Assembly (NCBI RefSeq): GCF_012027595.1 | Contig: NZ_SNUR01000001.1 | Coordinates: 310,001-374,000, forward strand | Direction of reading: 5' to 3' | Source: Thermococcus sp. Bubb.Bath | GTDB taxonomy: Archaea; Methanobacteriota_B; Thermococci; Thermococcales; Thermococcaceae | Length of the DNA stretch: 64,000 nt | Shown here: one piece after another, positions 34,779 to 42,770 of the stretch | How the letters are laid out: every line of letters starts with the position of its first letter | How positions within the stretch are numbered: position 1 is the first letter of the stretch | Program-made: the position numbers and the translations under genes | Notes under the pieces: generated by a model | Seen by the model: the letters and a program-made list of their open reading frames with translations, nothing else | Databases searched by the model: none | What the model was told of the DNA's origin: nothing

Positions 34779-36077
34779 TTAACCCCTCGCCATTGACGGA
34801 GAGGTTTGAGGGGTCTCATTAAGCCCGAACTTCAGTTGGGTCTTCGACCCCTCCGGGAGGGTCTTCCCCCAGTTACCCCTCCCTTGGGCATACAAACCGC
34901 CCAAGTTCGGGGTTATGGTTTTCACCACCTTCTTCAGGATATTGAAAGCTCCAACAAGGTCAGCGTTGAAGATAAGCCCCGTTTCGGGACACTTAAATAA
35001 TCCACGAACAAAACGAGCCCCCTTGTGAGGCTTCCCGCAAACGGGACAAGCCTTCGAAGTGAAAGCCTCATTAACCACCAGAACTTGAATACCATACTCT
35101 TCTGCAACCTCTTTCAGGCGTTTTATTACCGTGTTGAACCGCCAAACGTGGGAGAGGAGATAATTCTGCTTCCTGCCCTTGTCGGAGTTCCTACTGATGC
35201 CCTTTGGATAGCCCACTACAATTCTGGAAACGCCGAGGTGATAGAGCCTCTCGACGGTTTGTCTTACAGCCGTGTTAATGTAGTGTTTGGCTTGAAGCTT
35301 AGCCTTCTGGTGCATTCTGGAGAGTTTCTTACTCTTTTTAGCTCCTGATTTATTGATTAAAGACTGATACTCGGCAATCCTCTTCCTCCAGTAAAAATCA
35401 ATGCTCTTAAGTGGTCTCCCATTCACTAAGAAACTTTCCCCGTTTTCCACATAGACAGCCATTAGGTTGTTCACTCCGAGGTCTATTCCTGCGGAAAAGT
35501 TCCCCAAAGGCTCTCTTGGAACTTCTACCCATTCTCCACCCTGAAGTTTCTTCTCAACGCTTATGCTGATGTGAGCATACCATTTCCGCCTTACGGGGTC
35601 ATAAGTTATCTCTAACCGTCCTTGCTTGCCTTTAAGGTGAATTCTCCCTTTGAACTGGACTTCCAGTCTCTTGAACTTTCCAAGACCCTTGAGGAGTAGT
35701 TTGTTTCCCTCAATCTTGTATTGGTCGTTCCTGAGGATTATTAAGCCTCCTTCTTTGATGTAGTTTGGCGGTTTTGGCTTGAACCAGTCTGGTAGTTCTC
35801 CGTTTCTCTTGCTCCTAAGGAGTGAGAAGAAGCTTCTCCAAGCTTCGGCGTTCTTCCTACAAATTTGTTGGACTGTTGCCGAGCCTATCTCGGATTTGAA
35901 CTCTTCATAAACTATTTTCTCTGTTTTGTTGAAGTCTATTGGCTTCCCCTCAAAGAATTCTTGTCTGCGAAGGTAGTTTGCTCTATTCCAGACTCTGAAG
36001 CTGATGAGAACTAACTCTTTGAGGGTTTTCTCTTGGGCTTTTGAGGGTTGGAGTTTAACGGTTACGCTCCTTTTCGT
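34779..36077 (-). pseudogene. tnpB: tnpB of element B: complete frame but ACG in place of a start codon
   Basis: An uninterrupted frame of 432 codons runs from ACG 36075-36077 (reading T/M-KRSVTVKLQPS) to the stop at 34779. There is no ATG, GTG or TTG in frame before TTG 35507, and a stop codon lies six codons upstream of the ACG. GIDLGVNNL carries the first RuvC Asp. The second motif reads VVGYPKG, without the usual Glu, but VVNEAFTS could supply it; FNADLVGAFN gives the last Asp. The zinc ribbon is CPVCG...CPETG, with one Cys pair altered. Non-canonical ACG initiation or a recently lost start are both possible. Confidence 0.7.
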
Positions 36078-36496
36078 TTTAACTCACGCTCCCATTGGGT
36101 TTCAATGTAGTGTTTGACTATTTCGTCAGTTATGTAGCCGACGGAAGCGACGAAGTAGGAGCGAGACCAGAGTCTTCCGCGTGTTGTCTTGCTCCTCAAT
36201 TCTGGAAACTCTTGGAGGAGTTTTCTCGCAGTCTTGCCCTTCAAGTGGTTCACTATTTTCGCTGGAGATAAGTCTGGCTTGGCTTGGAGGAAGACGTGAA
36301 CGTGGTCGGGCATCACTTCGAGGGCAATAACCTCGCACCCGATTTCCTCAGCGTATTCCTTGAGCATTTCTTTAAGCCTTTCAGCAACTTTCCCGATGAG
36401 AATGTCTCTCCTGTATTTTGGTATCCATACGAAGTGATAAGTTAAAAAGTGTCTTGCGTGCCTTGTTCTTTTGATTTTCAGTGATTCACTCTGCAT
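36062..36496 (-). CDS. tnpA: Y1 transposase TnpA of IS605 element B
   Basis: 144 residues. HUH motif PDHVHVFL and catalytic Tyr in SRSYFVASVGY. Only distantly similar to TnpA of element A (MPDHVH against TDQDHVH contexts), so the two elements are different IS types. Its 3' end overlaps the tnpB frame by 16 bases. Confidence 0.93.
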   Translation of the reverse strand: MQSESLKIKRTRHARHFLTYHFVWIPKYRRDILIGKVAERLKEMLKEYAEEIGCEVIALEVMPDHVHVFLQAKPDLSPAKIVNHLKGKTARKLLQEFPELRSKTTRGRLWSRSYFVASVGYITDEIVKHYIETQWERELKRKGA

Positions 36497-36612
36497 TGTG
36501 AACCCCTTAATGTATGGTATGCTTTATTGCTTAAATGCTTTTCGCTTTCCTGTCCTCAGGCTGAATTTTCGATTACTGCATCCCCGCCCTAAAGGGCGAG
36601 GCTTTCAGGAGA

Positions 36613-37060
36613 AGAAAGGAAAAACGGGTGCCCCTGGATCAGGGCGGAGCAAAGGCTGAAAGATTAAAACCGGCCGGTCTAATCGAGAATCGCTCCACGT
36701 ATCTCCCCTGAAAGTGCCCCGTTCCGCCGGCGGGGCCTGTCAAAAGCCCCGGTGGAGGTCGATTTTGGAGTAGTTGGATTTTGCCCCTTTTGGGAAAACG
36801 GGCATTTTCATCACCGATCTGTCCAGGAAGGGCCGTTTCCTTAACTTTCGATTTTTAGAGTAGAGAATTTCATCTTTTGACATTGTAAAATGAAAAAGTG
36901 TCTGAAGGGCTTTAAATCTCGAAAGGAGGGATTTAATTGGAAATTACTCCATCTATCTCCAGTTTTCTCTCCCGGTTATGTTATCAGAGGAAGGAAGAGG
37001 CTTCTCCATACCCCAGTTTGAAAGTAGTTGGATTTTCCCTTTTCTTGTCTTTTCCGGTGT
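36613..37060 (-). promoter_or_regulatory. Leader of array 3, distal part beyond the IS element
   Basis: Contains the five boxes at about 36692 (CTCCACGTATCTCC), 36771 (TAGTTGGATTTTGC), 36882 (ATTGTAAAATGAAAAAG), 36949 (CCATCTATCTCC) and 37025 (TAGTTGGATTTTCC). Order and spacing match the other leaders. No coding frame is credible. Confidence 0.75.
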
Positions 37061-37221
37061 TTTTTGGCTGTTTGGGTTTAGTGCGTCCTGAATAGACGGT
37101 GGTAATTGATAAAAAGGCATTAAAACGTTTTTATCACCCTTATAGGCTGGCAAAGCCCCGTCCGCGTTCCCCAACCTGGGAGGGAAAAAGTTTTTCTATT
37201 CCAACGCCCATACCGACCACC

Positions 37222-37956
37222 ATGCGGATTAAAATAGAGCTCAACTCTGACGAGAGGTTTCCGGAATGGGCCATAGGCAAGCACGCGATTCAGGCGATGG
37301 TGTACACCCACCTCAACGGCACCCCCTACGAGAGTTTACACGACAGGAGGGGCTTCAAGTTCTTCTGCTTCTCCGACGTCTTCCCCAGCGGCCCCTTCGG
37401 GCCCGAGAAGAAAACCCTCCTCATAAGCTCCCCCGATGAAGCTTTTATTGAGACCCTCTACGAGAAGCTTTTACCGAACGAGAGGCTCTACCTCGGAAAG
37501 CATGCCCTCAACGTCCTCTCAATTAAAAAGTTCTCGCTGATGCCGAAGAGGGCCTTCATAACCGGCTCCCCGGTTGTCCTCCGCGCCCCCCAAAACGGCC
37601 GCTTCTTCACCTTCCACCACCACAGGAGCCTGGAGTACTTCATCGAGAGGCTCACCGAGAACGCCCTCGTCAAGTACTCGGCCTTCACGGGCGAGAACTT
37701 CCACCTCGACGGGCCGCTCTTCACGAGGCTCGTGCCCAGGGTGAGGAGAAAGGGCTGGTTCGACATTTACGTCCGGGTGAACATCAGGGGGAGGTACTTC
37801 GACGTTCCCGGAACCACCTGGGAGTACCTTGAGGCACCAATTGACGAGTCCAACAGGGACTTCTACGCCTTCATAATGGACGCCGGGATCGGCGAGCTCA
37901 ACAGCCTCGGGTTCGGGTTTTTGAACCCGAAGAAGGAGGGCAAGCGGGGGCGGTGA
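37222..37956 (+). CDS. cas6: CRISPR RNA endonuclease Cas6
   Basis: 244 residues from ATG 37222 (MRIKIELNSDERFPEWAIGK); the frame extends back to 37099 but that part lacks homology to the family. Two ferredoxin-like halves; the C-terminal glycine-rich loop is GIGELNSLGFGFLN. H40 and K46 in SLHDRRGFKFF have the same six-residue spacing as the catalytic His and Lys of P. furiosus Cas6, and Y28 is the candidate third residue. It cuts pre-crRNA in the repeat. It would have to serve four different repeats here, unless another Cas6 exists elsewhere. Confidence 0.95.
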   Translation: MRIKIELNSDERFPEWAIGKHAIQAMVYTHLNGTPYESLHDRRGFKFFCFSDVFPSGPFGPEKKTLLISSPDEAFIETLYEKLLPNERLYLGKHALNVLSIKKFSLMPKRAFITGSPVVLRAPQNGRFFTFHHHRSLEYFIERLTENALVKYSAFTGENFHLDGPLFTRLVPRVRRKGWFDIYVRVNIRGRYFDVPGTTWEYLEAPIDESNRDFYAFIMDAGIGELNSLGFGFLNPKKEGKRGR

Positions 37957-38028
37957 AGCCCCCTTGAGACACCCCAACCTCCTGTTTTCCAGTCCGGGTT
38001 ACCGCTCGGACAGGTCATCAGGGCGTTT

Positions 38029-38059
38029 GTTTCCAAAGCTGTAAAGCTGGTTCTGAAAC
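38029..38059 (-). repeat. Isolated degenerate copy of the array 4 repeat
   Basis: GTTTCCAAAGCTGTAAAGCTGG followed by TTCTGAAAC differs from the 31-base array 4 repeat at three positions, all at its left end. It lies 390 bases from the first repeat of the array, with a small gene between. Just to its left, 37984-38010 (TTTTCCAGTCCGGGTTACCG then CTCGGA) loosely resembles the array 2 repeat. Confidence 0.8.
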
Positions 38060-38074
38060 CCGGTGATCGGAAGG

Positions 38075-38308
38075 ATGGCCGGAGATACGGATGTTAAGTC
38101 CACGGGAAAAAAGGCGGAGAAGGGAATCTCCTGCTTTTCAGTTCCTGAGAAGATCGCCATGATCGTCCTCGTCGTACTCGGCGTTGCAACGATACCAGTG
38201 CTCCTTGGCCTGTTCATTCTGGCTGGTACGGCTGGCTACTATTTCAAGGAGAAGAAGAAATGCAGGCTTATGATGGAACAGGCCAGGCTCATTGCCGCCT
38301 CGAAGTGA
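38075..38308 (+). CDS. Small one-helix membrane protein between a lone repeat and array 4
   Basis: 77 residues from ATG 38075, with GGTGAT about seven bases upstream. A hydrophilic N-terminus (MAGDTDVKSTGKKAEKG) leads into one long hydrophobic segment (IAMIVLVVLGVATIPVLLGL and onward) and a basic tail (YYFKEKKKCRLMMEQ). No family is recognised. It is on the plus strand, like cas6, and lies inside what looks like the old leader-distal part of array 4. A role in defence is speculative. Confidence 0.5.
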   Translation: MAGDTDVKSTGKKAEKGISCFSVPEKIAMIVLVVLGVATIPVLLGLFILAGTAGYYFKEKKKCRLMMEQARLIAASK

Positions 38309-38448
38309 TCCCTTTCTATTTTTCCCGTTTTTCTCAACAACTAAGAACACTCCCCTCCGGGCTCCCCTTCGATTCTAAGAGTTTGCCCCATCTACAACTT
38401 GAGAAAAGTGCACGCCGCCTTTATCCCGCCCTCAACATCAAGATTACA

Positions 38449-39526
38449 GAACCCAGAGCTGTAAAGCTGGTTCTGAAACAGATAAACACCGAGCTCGGTA
38501 CAATAACAATACACGACAGTGTTCTCAGAGCTGTAAAGCTGGTTCTGAAACAAGAGTACGAAGCTCGTGGTTTCGGGGTGTGAAAAGCGTTGCACTCAGA
38601 GCTGTAAAGCTGGTTCTGAAACCACGAGGTGGTTGAGATGGAAATTCCCGCGAAGTCTGATTTGCACTCAGAGCTGTAAAGCTGGTTCTGAAACAGCCAG
38701 TCTACTTGAATGCTCTGACCGTAAATGCGGCTGTTCTCAGAGCTGTAAAGCTGGTTCTGAAACACTCAAATCACAGAAGAGGACAGGGAAATACTTTATG
38801 ATGTTCTCAGAGCTGTAAAGCTGGTTCTGAAACGAAAAAGGAGGTGAAAAAAGTGACAAAATTTATAACGGTTGGAAGTTCTCAGAGCTGTAAAGCTGGT
38901 TCTGAAACTCAAAAAATGGAGGGTAGATGGGTCACAATAAATGAGGTCGAGGTCCACGGGTTCTCAGAGCTGTAAAGCTGGTTCTGAAACGAAAAAGGAG
39001 GTGAAAAAAGTGACAAAATTTATAACGGTTGGAAGTTCTCAGAGCTGTAAAGCTGGTTCTGAAACTCAAAAAATGGAGGGTAGATGGGTCACAATAAATG
39101 AGGTCGAGGTCCACGGGTTCTCAGAGCTGTAAAGCTGGTTCTGAAACTCCACGTGTATTATATATGTGACTCGCCGGGGTCGATGGTTCTCAGAGCTGTA
39201 AAGCTGGTTCTGAAACTTTTGCCGCGCCGGTTTCGGGTACGGTGGTTGGTACTATTACGTTCTCAGAGCTGTAAAGCTGGTTCTGAAACCTCTTTTCGCC
39301 AATAAAGGAACTTTACAGCATGAACAGGCGCAGGCACAAGTTCTCAGAGCTGTAAAGCTGGTTCTGAAACCTGAAACAACACTCTGCAAACGTTTATAGT
39401 GAGGGTCCCTATTATAGCAGAAGTTCTCAGAGCTGTAAAGCTGGTTCTGAAACAATTCGTGTCATCGTCTCGAAGTCAAATTTTTCGATCTTTGAGTTCT
39501 CAGAGCTGTAAAGCTGGTTCTGAAAC
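38449..39526 (-). CRISPR. CRISPR array 4: 15 repeats of 31 bases, 14 spacers
   Basis: Plus-strand repeat is GTTCTCAGAGCTGTAAAGCT followed by GGTTCTGAAAC. Starts: 38449 (degenerate, GAACCC), 38521, 38592, 38664 (these two begin GCACTC), 38733, 38803, 38878, 38960, 39035, 39117, 39186, 39259, 39340, 39423 and 39496. Spacers are 38-52 bases. The block 38834-38990 is repeated exactly at 38991-39147, so two spacers occur twice. AGCT/AGCT gives a short stem. Leader is on the right. Confidence 0.97.
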
Positions 39527-40130
39527 GGTTCACTTTTTCACCTGTATGGACAGAAGGGATAAGGAACTGTCTTTTTATAAGCTTTTTGGTTCCTTAGAGC
39601 CTTAAAAAGAGGGTGTTATGGGGGCTTTGCTGGTATTATCTTCAATAGTAAGCGGGACGTTGGGGGCATTCAGGTCCTCTAATCAGGGGGTTCTCCTCCT
39701 TGAAATGTTACCCTGCGACTTAAAATGTGGAGAGAAGACCATAATGGTATTTAAGGCTTCTCATAAAAAATTACTCCACGTATCTCCCGTAAAACCCCTC
39801 CGTTGGCTTAAGAGAGGGCAGCACTGGCTCCAACAGAGGGCCGTTTCTAAGTAGTTGGATTTTGTCCTTTTTGGATTTAGGAATATTCTAATGCCTGTTT
39901 TAGTGGAGATAAGCCCGTTCATGCGACTTTTTATTTTGAAATTTGGATTTTTACGTTTTAAAATTGCAAAATTGAAAAGCGCGGAGCTTCCCCTGTAAGT
40001 CCATCAAGGAATTTTCAGCGGGTATCAATCCACCTATCTCCTGTGGATTTCCCCTATTCAGCTAAAAAAGATGCTCCAAACCTTCCACAACCCCCGCTTT
40101 TAAGGTAGTTGGATTTTCCATTTTTCTCCA
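39527..40130 (-). promoter_or_regulatory. Leader of array 4 with five conserved boxes
   Basis: Starts GGTTCACTTTTTCACC; TATA-like TTATAAG at about 39576-39582. Shared boxes at about 39774 (CTCCACGTATCTCC), 39852 (TAGTTGGATTTTG), 39963 (ATTGCAAAATTGAAAAG), 40030 (CCACCTATCTCC) and 40106 (TAGTTGGATTTTCC). No credible coding frame. Confidence 0.8.
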
Positions 40131-40288
40131 ATTTAAGGGATAACAGGGCGAGAAAACTTCATTGCGCCTTGTTTATTAAGGATAAAATAAAATACAGGAC
40201 AAAAAAATGGCTGTAATAATCAGTATCCCGTTGAAAATCTGTTTTATCCTATCCCCACCACGTGGAGAATCACGGGCGCAGCCCCGCA

Positions 40289-40301
40289 ACCCTTTAAAAG
40301 G
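40289..40301 (+). promoter_or_regulatory. Promoter of the ABCE1 gene
   Basis: ACCCTTTAAAAGG at about 40289-40301 is a TATA-like element; a transcript start about 25 bases on would leave a very short leader before the GGTGAT ribosome binding site at 40321-40326. Confidence 0.45.
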
Positions 40302-40330
40302 CATTTTCCCACTCCGGCCCGGTGATGAGA

Positions 40331-42115
40331 ATGAGCAGGATAGCGGTCATCGATTACGACAGGTGCAACCCCGATAAGTGCGGTAACTTCCTCTGTGTTC
40401 GCGTCTGCCCCGTCAACAGAATGGGCGGCGAGGCGATAATCATAGACGAAGAGAACTATCGACCGGTGATTCAGGAGGCGAGCTGTACCGGTTGCGGAAT
40501 CTGCGTCCACAAGTGTCCTTTCGGCGCGATAACGATAGTGAACCTCCCGGAGCAGCTTGATGAAGACTGCGTTCACCGCTACGGCATCAACTCCTTCGTC
40601 CTCTACCGGCTTCCCCTCGTCAAGGAGGGAATGGTGGTCGGCGTCCTCGGTCCGAACGGGACGGGTAAGACAACAGCGGTAAAGATTCTCTCCGGCCAGC
40701 TCCTTCCGAACCTCTGCGGAGATAACGATAGCTGGGACAACGTCATCAAGGCCTTCCGCGGCAGCGAGCTCCAGAACTACTTTGAGAAGCTCAGGGGGGA
40801 GGAGATAAGGCCGGTTGTGAAGCCGCAGTACGTCGATTTAATCCCCAAGGCCGTTAAGGGCAAAGTGAGAGACCTGCTCAAGAAGGCCGACGATACCGGA
40901 AAGTTCGATGAAGTTGTGAAAGAGCTTGAGCTTGAGGGAATCCTAGACAGGGAGATTGGGCAGCTCTCCGGCGGTGAACTCCAGCTCGTTGCCATAGCTG
41001 CCGCCCTCCTCCGCGATGCCCACTTCTACTTCTTCGACGAGCCCTCAAGCTACCTCGACATAAGGCAGAGGCTCAGAGTGGCGGAGATAATCAGAAAACT
41101 GGCCGACTCGGGAAAGAACGTCCTGACGGTGGAGCACGACCTGGCGGTTCTCGATTACCTCAGCGACATCATTCACGTCGTCTACGGCAAGCCCGGAGCC
41201 TACGGTATCTTTTCCCAGCCGAAGTCAACGAGAAACGGCATAAACGAGTTCCTCAGGGGCTACCTAAAGGATGAGAACGTCCGCTTCAGGCCCTATGAGA
41301 TAAGCTTCACGAAGAAGAGCGAGAGGAAGAGCCAGGAAGGAGAGATCCTTGTCCAGTACCCGAGGCTCGTCAAGGAGTATGAAAACGGCTCGTTCAGGCT
41401 TGAGGTGGACGGCGGAGAGCTCTACATCGGCGAGGTCGTCGGCATCGTCGGGCCGAACGGTATTGGAAAGACCACCTTCGTGAAGATGCTCGCGGGTGTT
41501 GAGAAGCCGACGGAGGGAGAGGTGGACTGGTCGCTGACGGTCTCTTACAAACCGCAGTACATCAAGACAGACTACGAGGGAACGGTCTTCGAACTGCTGA
41601 GCAAGGCCAACGCCTCAAAGCTCATAAGCAGCTTCTACAAGAGCGAGCTCCTCAACCCGCTCGGCATTCCGGAACTATACGACAGGAAGGTGAGCGAGCT
41701 CTCCGGCGGTGAGCTCCAGCGCGTTGCCATAACCGCCTGTCTGCTCAGGGACGCTGACATATACCTCCTTGACGAGCCGTCGGCGCACCTCGACTCCGAG
41801 CAGCGGCTGGCCGTTTCGAAGGCAATCCGCTCTCTGATGGCGAAGGACGAGAAGACGGCGTTGATAGTCGAGCACGATATGATGATGATAGACTACCTCA
41901 GCGACCGCCTCATAGTCTTCGAGGGAAAACCTGGAATGTATGGAAGGGCCCTCCCGCCGATGGGAATGCGCGACGGCATGAACCGCTTCCTGGCGGGAGT
42001 GGGCATAACCTTCAGGCGCGACCCGGACACAGGGAGGCCGAGGGCCAACAAGGAGGGCTCGGTTAAGGACAGGGAGCAGAAGGAAAGGGGAGAGTACTAC
42101 TACGCCACGGCATGA
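40331..42115 (+). CDS. abce1: ABCE1/Rli1 ribosome recycling ATPase
   Basis: 594 residues from ATG 40331, chosen because GGTGAT lies four bases upstream; ATG 40325 is also possible. The N-terminal iron-sulfur domain has CNPDKCGNFLC and CTGCGICVHKC. Twin ABC cassettes carry GPNGTGKTT and GPNGIGKTT, signatures LSGGELQ in both, and Walker B FFDEPSS and LLDEPSA. It splits ribosomes after termination or pelota-dependent rescue. Complete and highly conserved. Confidence 0.97.
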   Translation: MSRIAVIDYDRCNPDKCGNFLCVRVCPVNRMGGEAIIIDEENYRPVIQEASCTGCGICVHKCPFGAITIVNLPEQLDEDCVHRYGINSFVLYRLPLVKEGMVVGVLGPNGTGKTTAVKILSGQLLPNLCGDNDSWDNVIKAFRGSELQNYFEKLRGEEIRPVVKPQYVDLIPKAVKGKVRDLLKKADDTGKFDEVVKELELEGILDREIGQLSGGELQLVAIAAALLRDAHFYFFDEPSSYLDIRQRLRVAEIIRKLADSGKNVLTVEHDLAVLDYLSDIIHVVYGKPGAYGIFSQPKSTRNGINEFLRGYLKDENVRFRPYEISFTKKSERKSQEGEILVQYPRLVKEYENGSFRLEVDGGELYIGEVVGIVGPNGIGKTTFVKMLAGVEKPTEGEVDWSLTVSYKPQYIKTDYEGTVFELLSKANASKLISSFYKSELLNPLGIPELYDRKVSELSGGELQRVAITACLLRDADIYLLDEPSAHLDSEQRLAVSKAIRSLMAKDEKTALIVEHDMMMIDYLSDRLIVFEGKPGMYGRALPPMGMRDGMNRFLAGVGITFRRDPDTGRPRANKEGSVKDREQKERGEYYYATA

Positions 42116-42207
42116 AGCCTTAGGCTTTTCCATCCCCCCTGTTCCCATTCTCCACTTTTATACGAAACATATAAATCACCAACCGCGGACTTTCCAAGGG
42201 TGGAACG

Positions 42208-42768
42208 ATGTCGGGAATCAGTTACCGGGCCGCGGAGATGGAGAGGCTGGGAGAGATAATAGACATAGTCTCCCGCCTTGATTACAGGGAGCTTCTAACA
42301 TACTGGACCAGGCAGGAGATGAAGAAGGCCGAAATGTACCACTTCCTCCACCAGTTGAACGGGGACGTCAGCTGGGATGAGAGGGTCTCCAGACTTTTTG
42401 GTAAACTCTACGAGGAGAGCCTTGGGCAGGCGGAGGAGCTAGTTGAAACCTTCAAAAAGCAGTTCCCCTATGAGAAAATGGCGGAATCAGGAGTTCCCTC
42501 AATTGAAGTTGAACTCTCAAAGGAGATGCTCAGAGAGTTAGTGTATCAAGGAAACTTCGGAGAACTTTTGGAGTATCTCCTTGGGCTTGAAGGACTTGCC
42601 ATTGAGGTCTACTCTCACCTTGCAGAAAATGCAACCGATTCAAACGTGAAGGGACTTTTATTGAAGCTCTCACAAGCTGGCACCGAGCACTACAATAAAT
42701 TAAAGGAACTTCGATCAACCGTTTTGAGTGAGGCAGGTAAAAACCCAATAAAACTGCTGGAGGAGTAA
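42208..42768 (+). CDS. Ferritin-like / rubrerythrin-like protein
   Basis: 186 residues, helical, with two pairs of E...H motifs (TRQEMKKAEMYHFLH and GLEGLAIEVYSHLAE) that fit a diiron four-helix bundle of the ferritin-like superfamily. No rubredoxin domain is present. A TATA-like ACATATAAATCACC lies at about 42166-42179. Co-transcribed with the AIR-synthase-related gene two bases downstream. Possible role in oxidative stress or iron handling. Confidence 0.7.
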   Translation: MSGISYRAAEMERLGEIIDIVSRLDYRELLTYWTRQEMKKAEMYHFLHQLNGDVSWDERVSRLFGKLYEESLGQAEELVETFKKQFPYEKMAESGVPSIEVELSKEMLRELVYQGNFGELLEYLLGLEGLAIEVYSHLAENATDSNVKGLLLKLSQAGTEHYNKLKELRSTVLSEAGKNPIKLLEE

Positions 42769-42770
42769 AC

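Larger units (their letters stand above)
34740..36612 (-). mobile_element. IS200/IS605-family element B, inserted in the leader of array 3
   Basis: Carries tnpA and a tnpB frame. End hairpins: 34747-34768 (CCCCGCCGTGAACGGCGAGG) and 36582-36601 (CCCCGCCCTAAAGGGCGAGG). Both flanks match parts of the conserved leader, so the insertion site is inside it. The exact ends are uncertain by about 10-20 bases. Confidence 0.85.

Noticed and set aside
37984-38010. Possible array 2-type repeat near cas6
   Set aside because: Similarity needs a gap and several mismatches; kept only as a remark with the lone array 4 repeat.
38941-39132. Open frames through array 4 with repeated SQSCKAGSET
   Set aside because: The protein repeat is the CRISPR repeat in translation.
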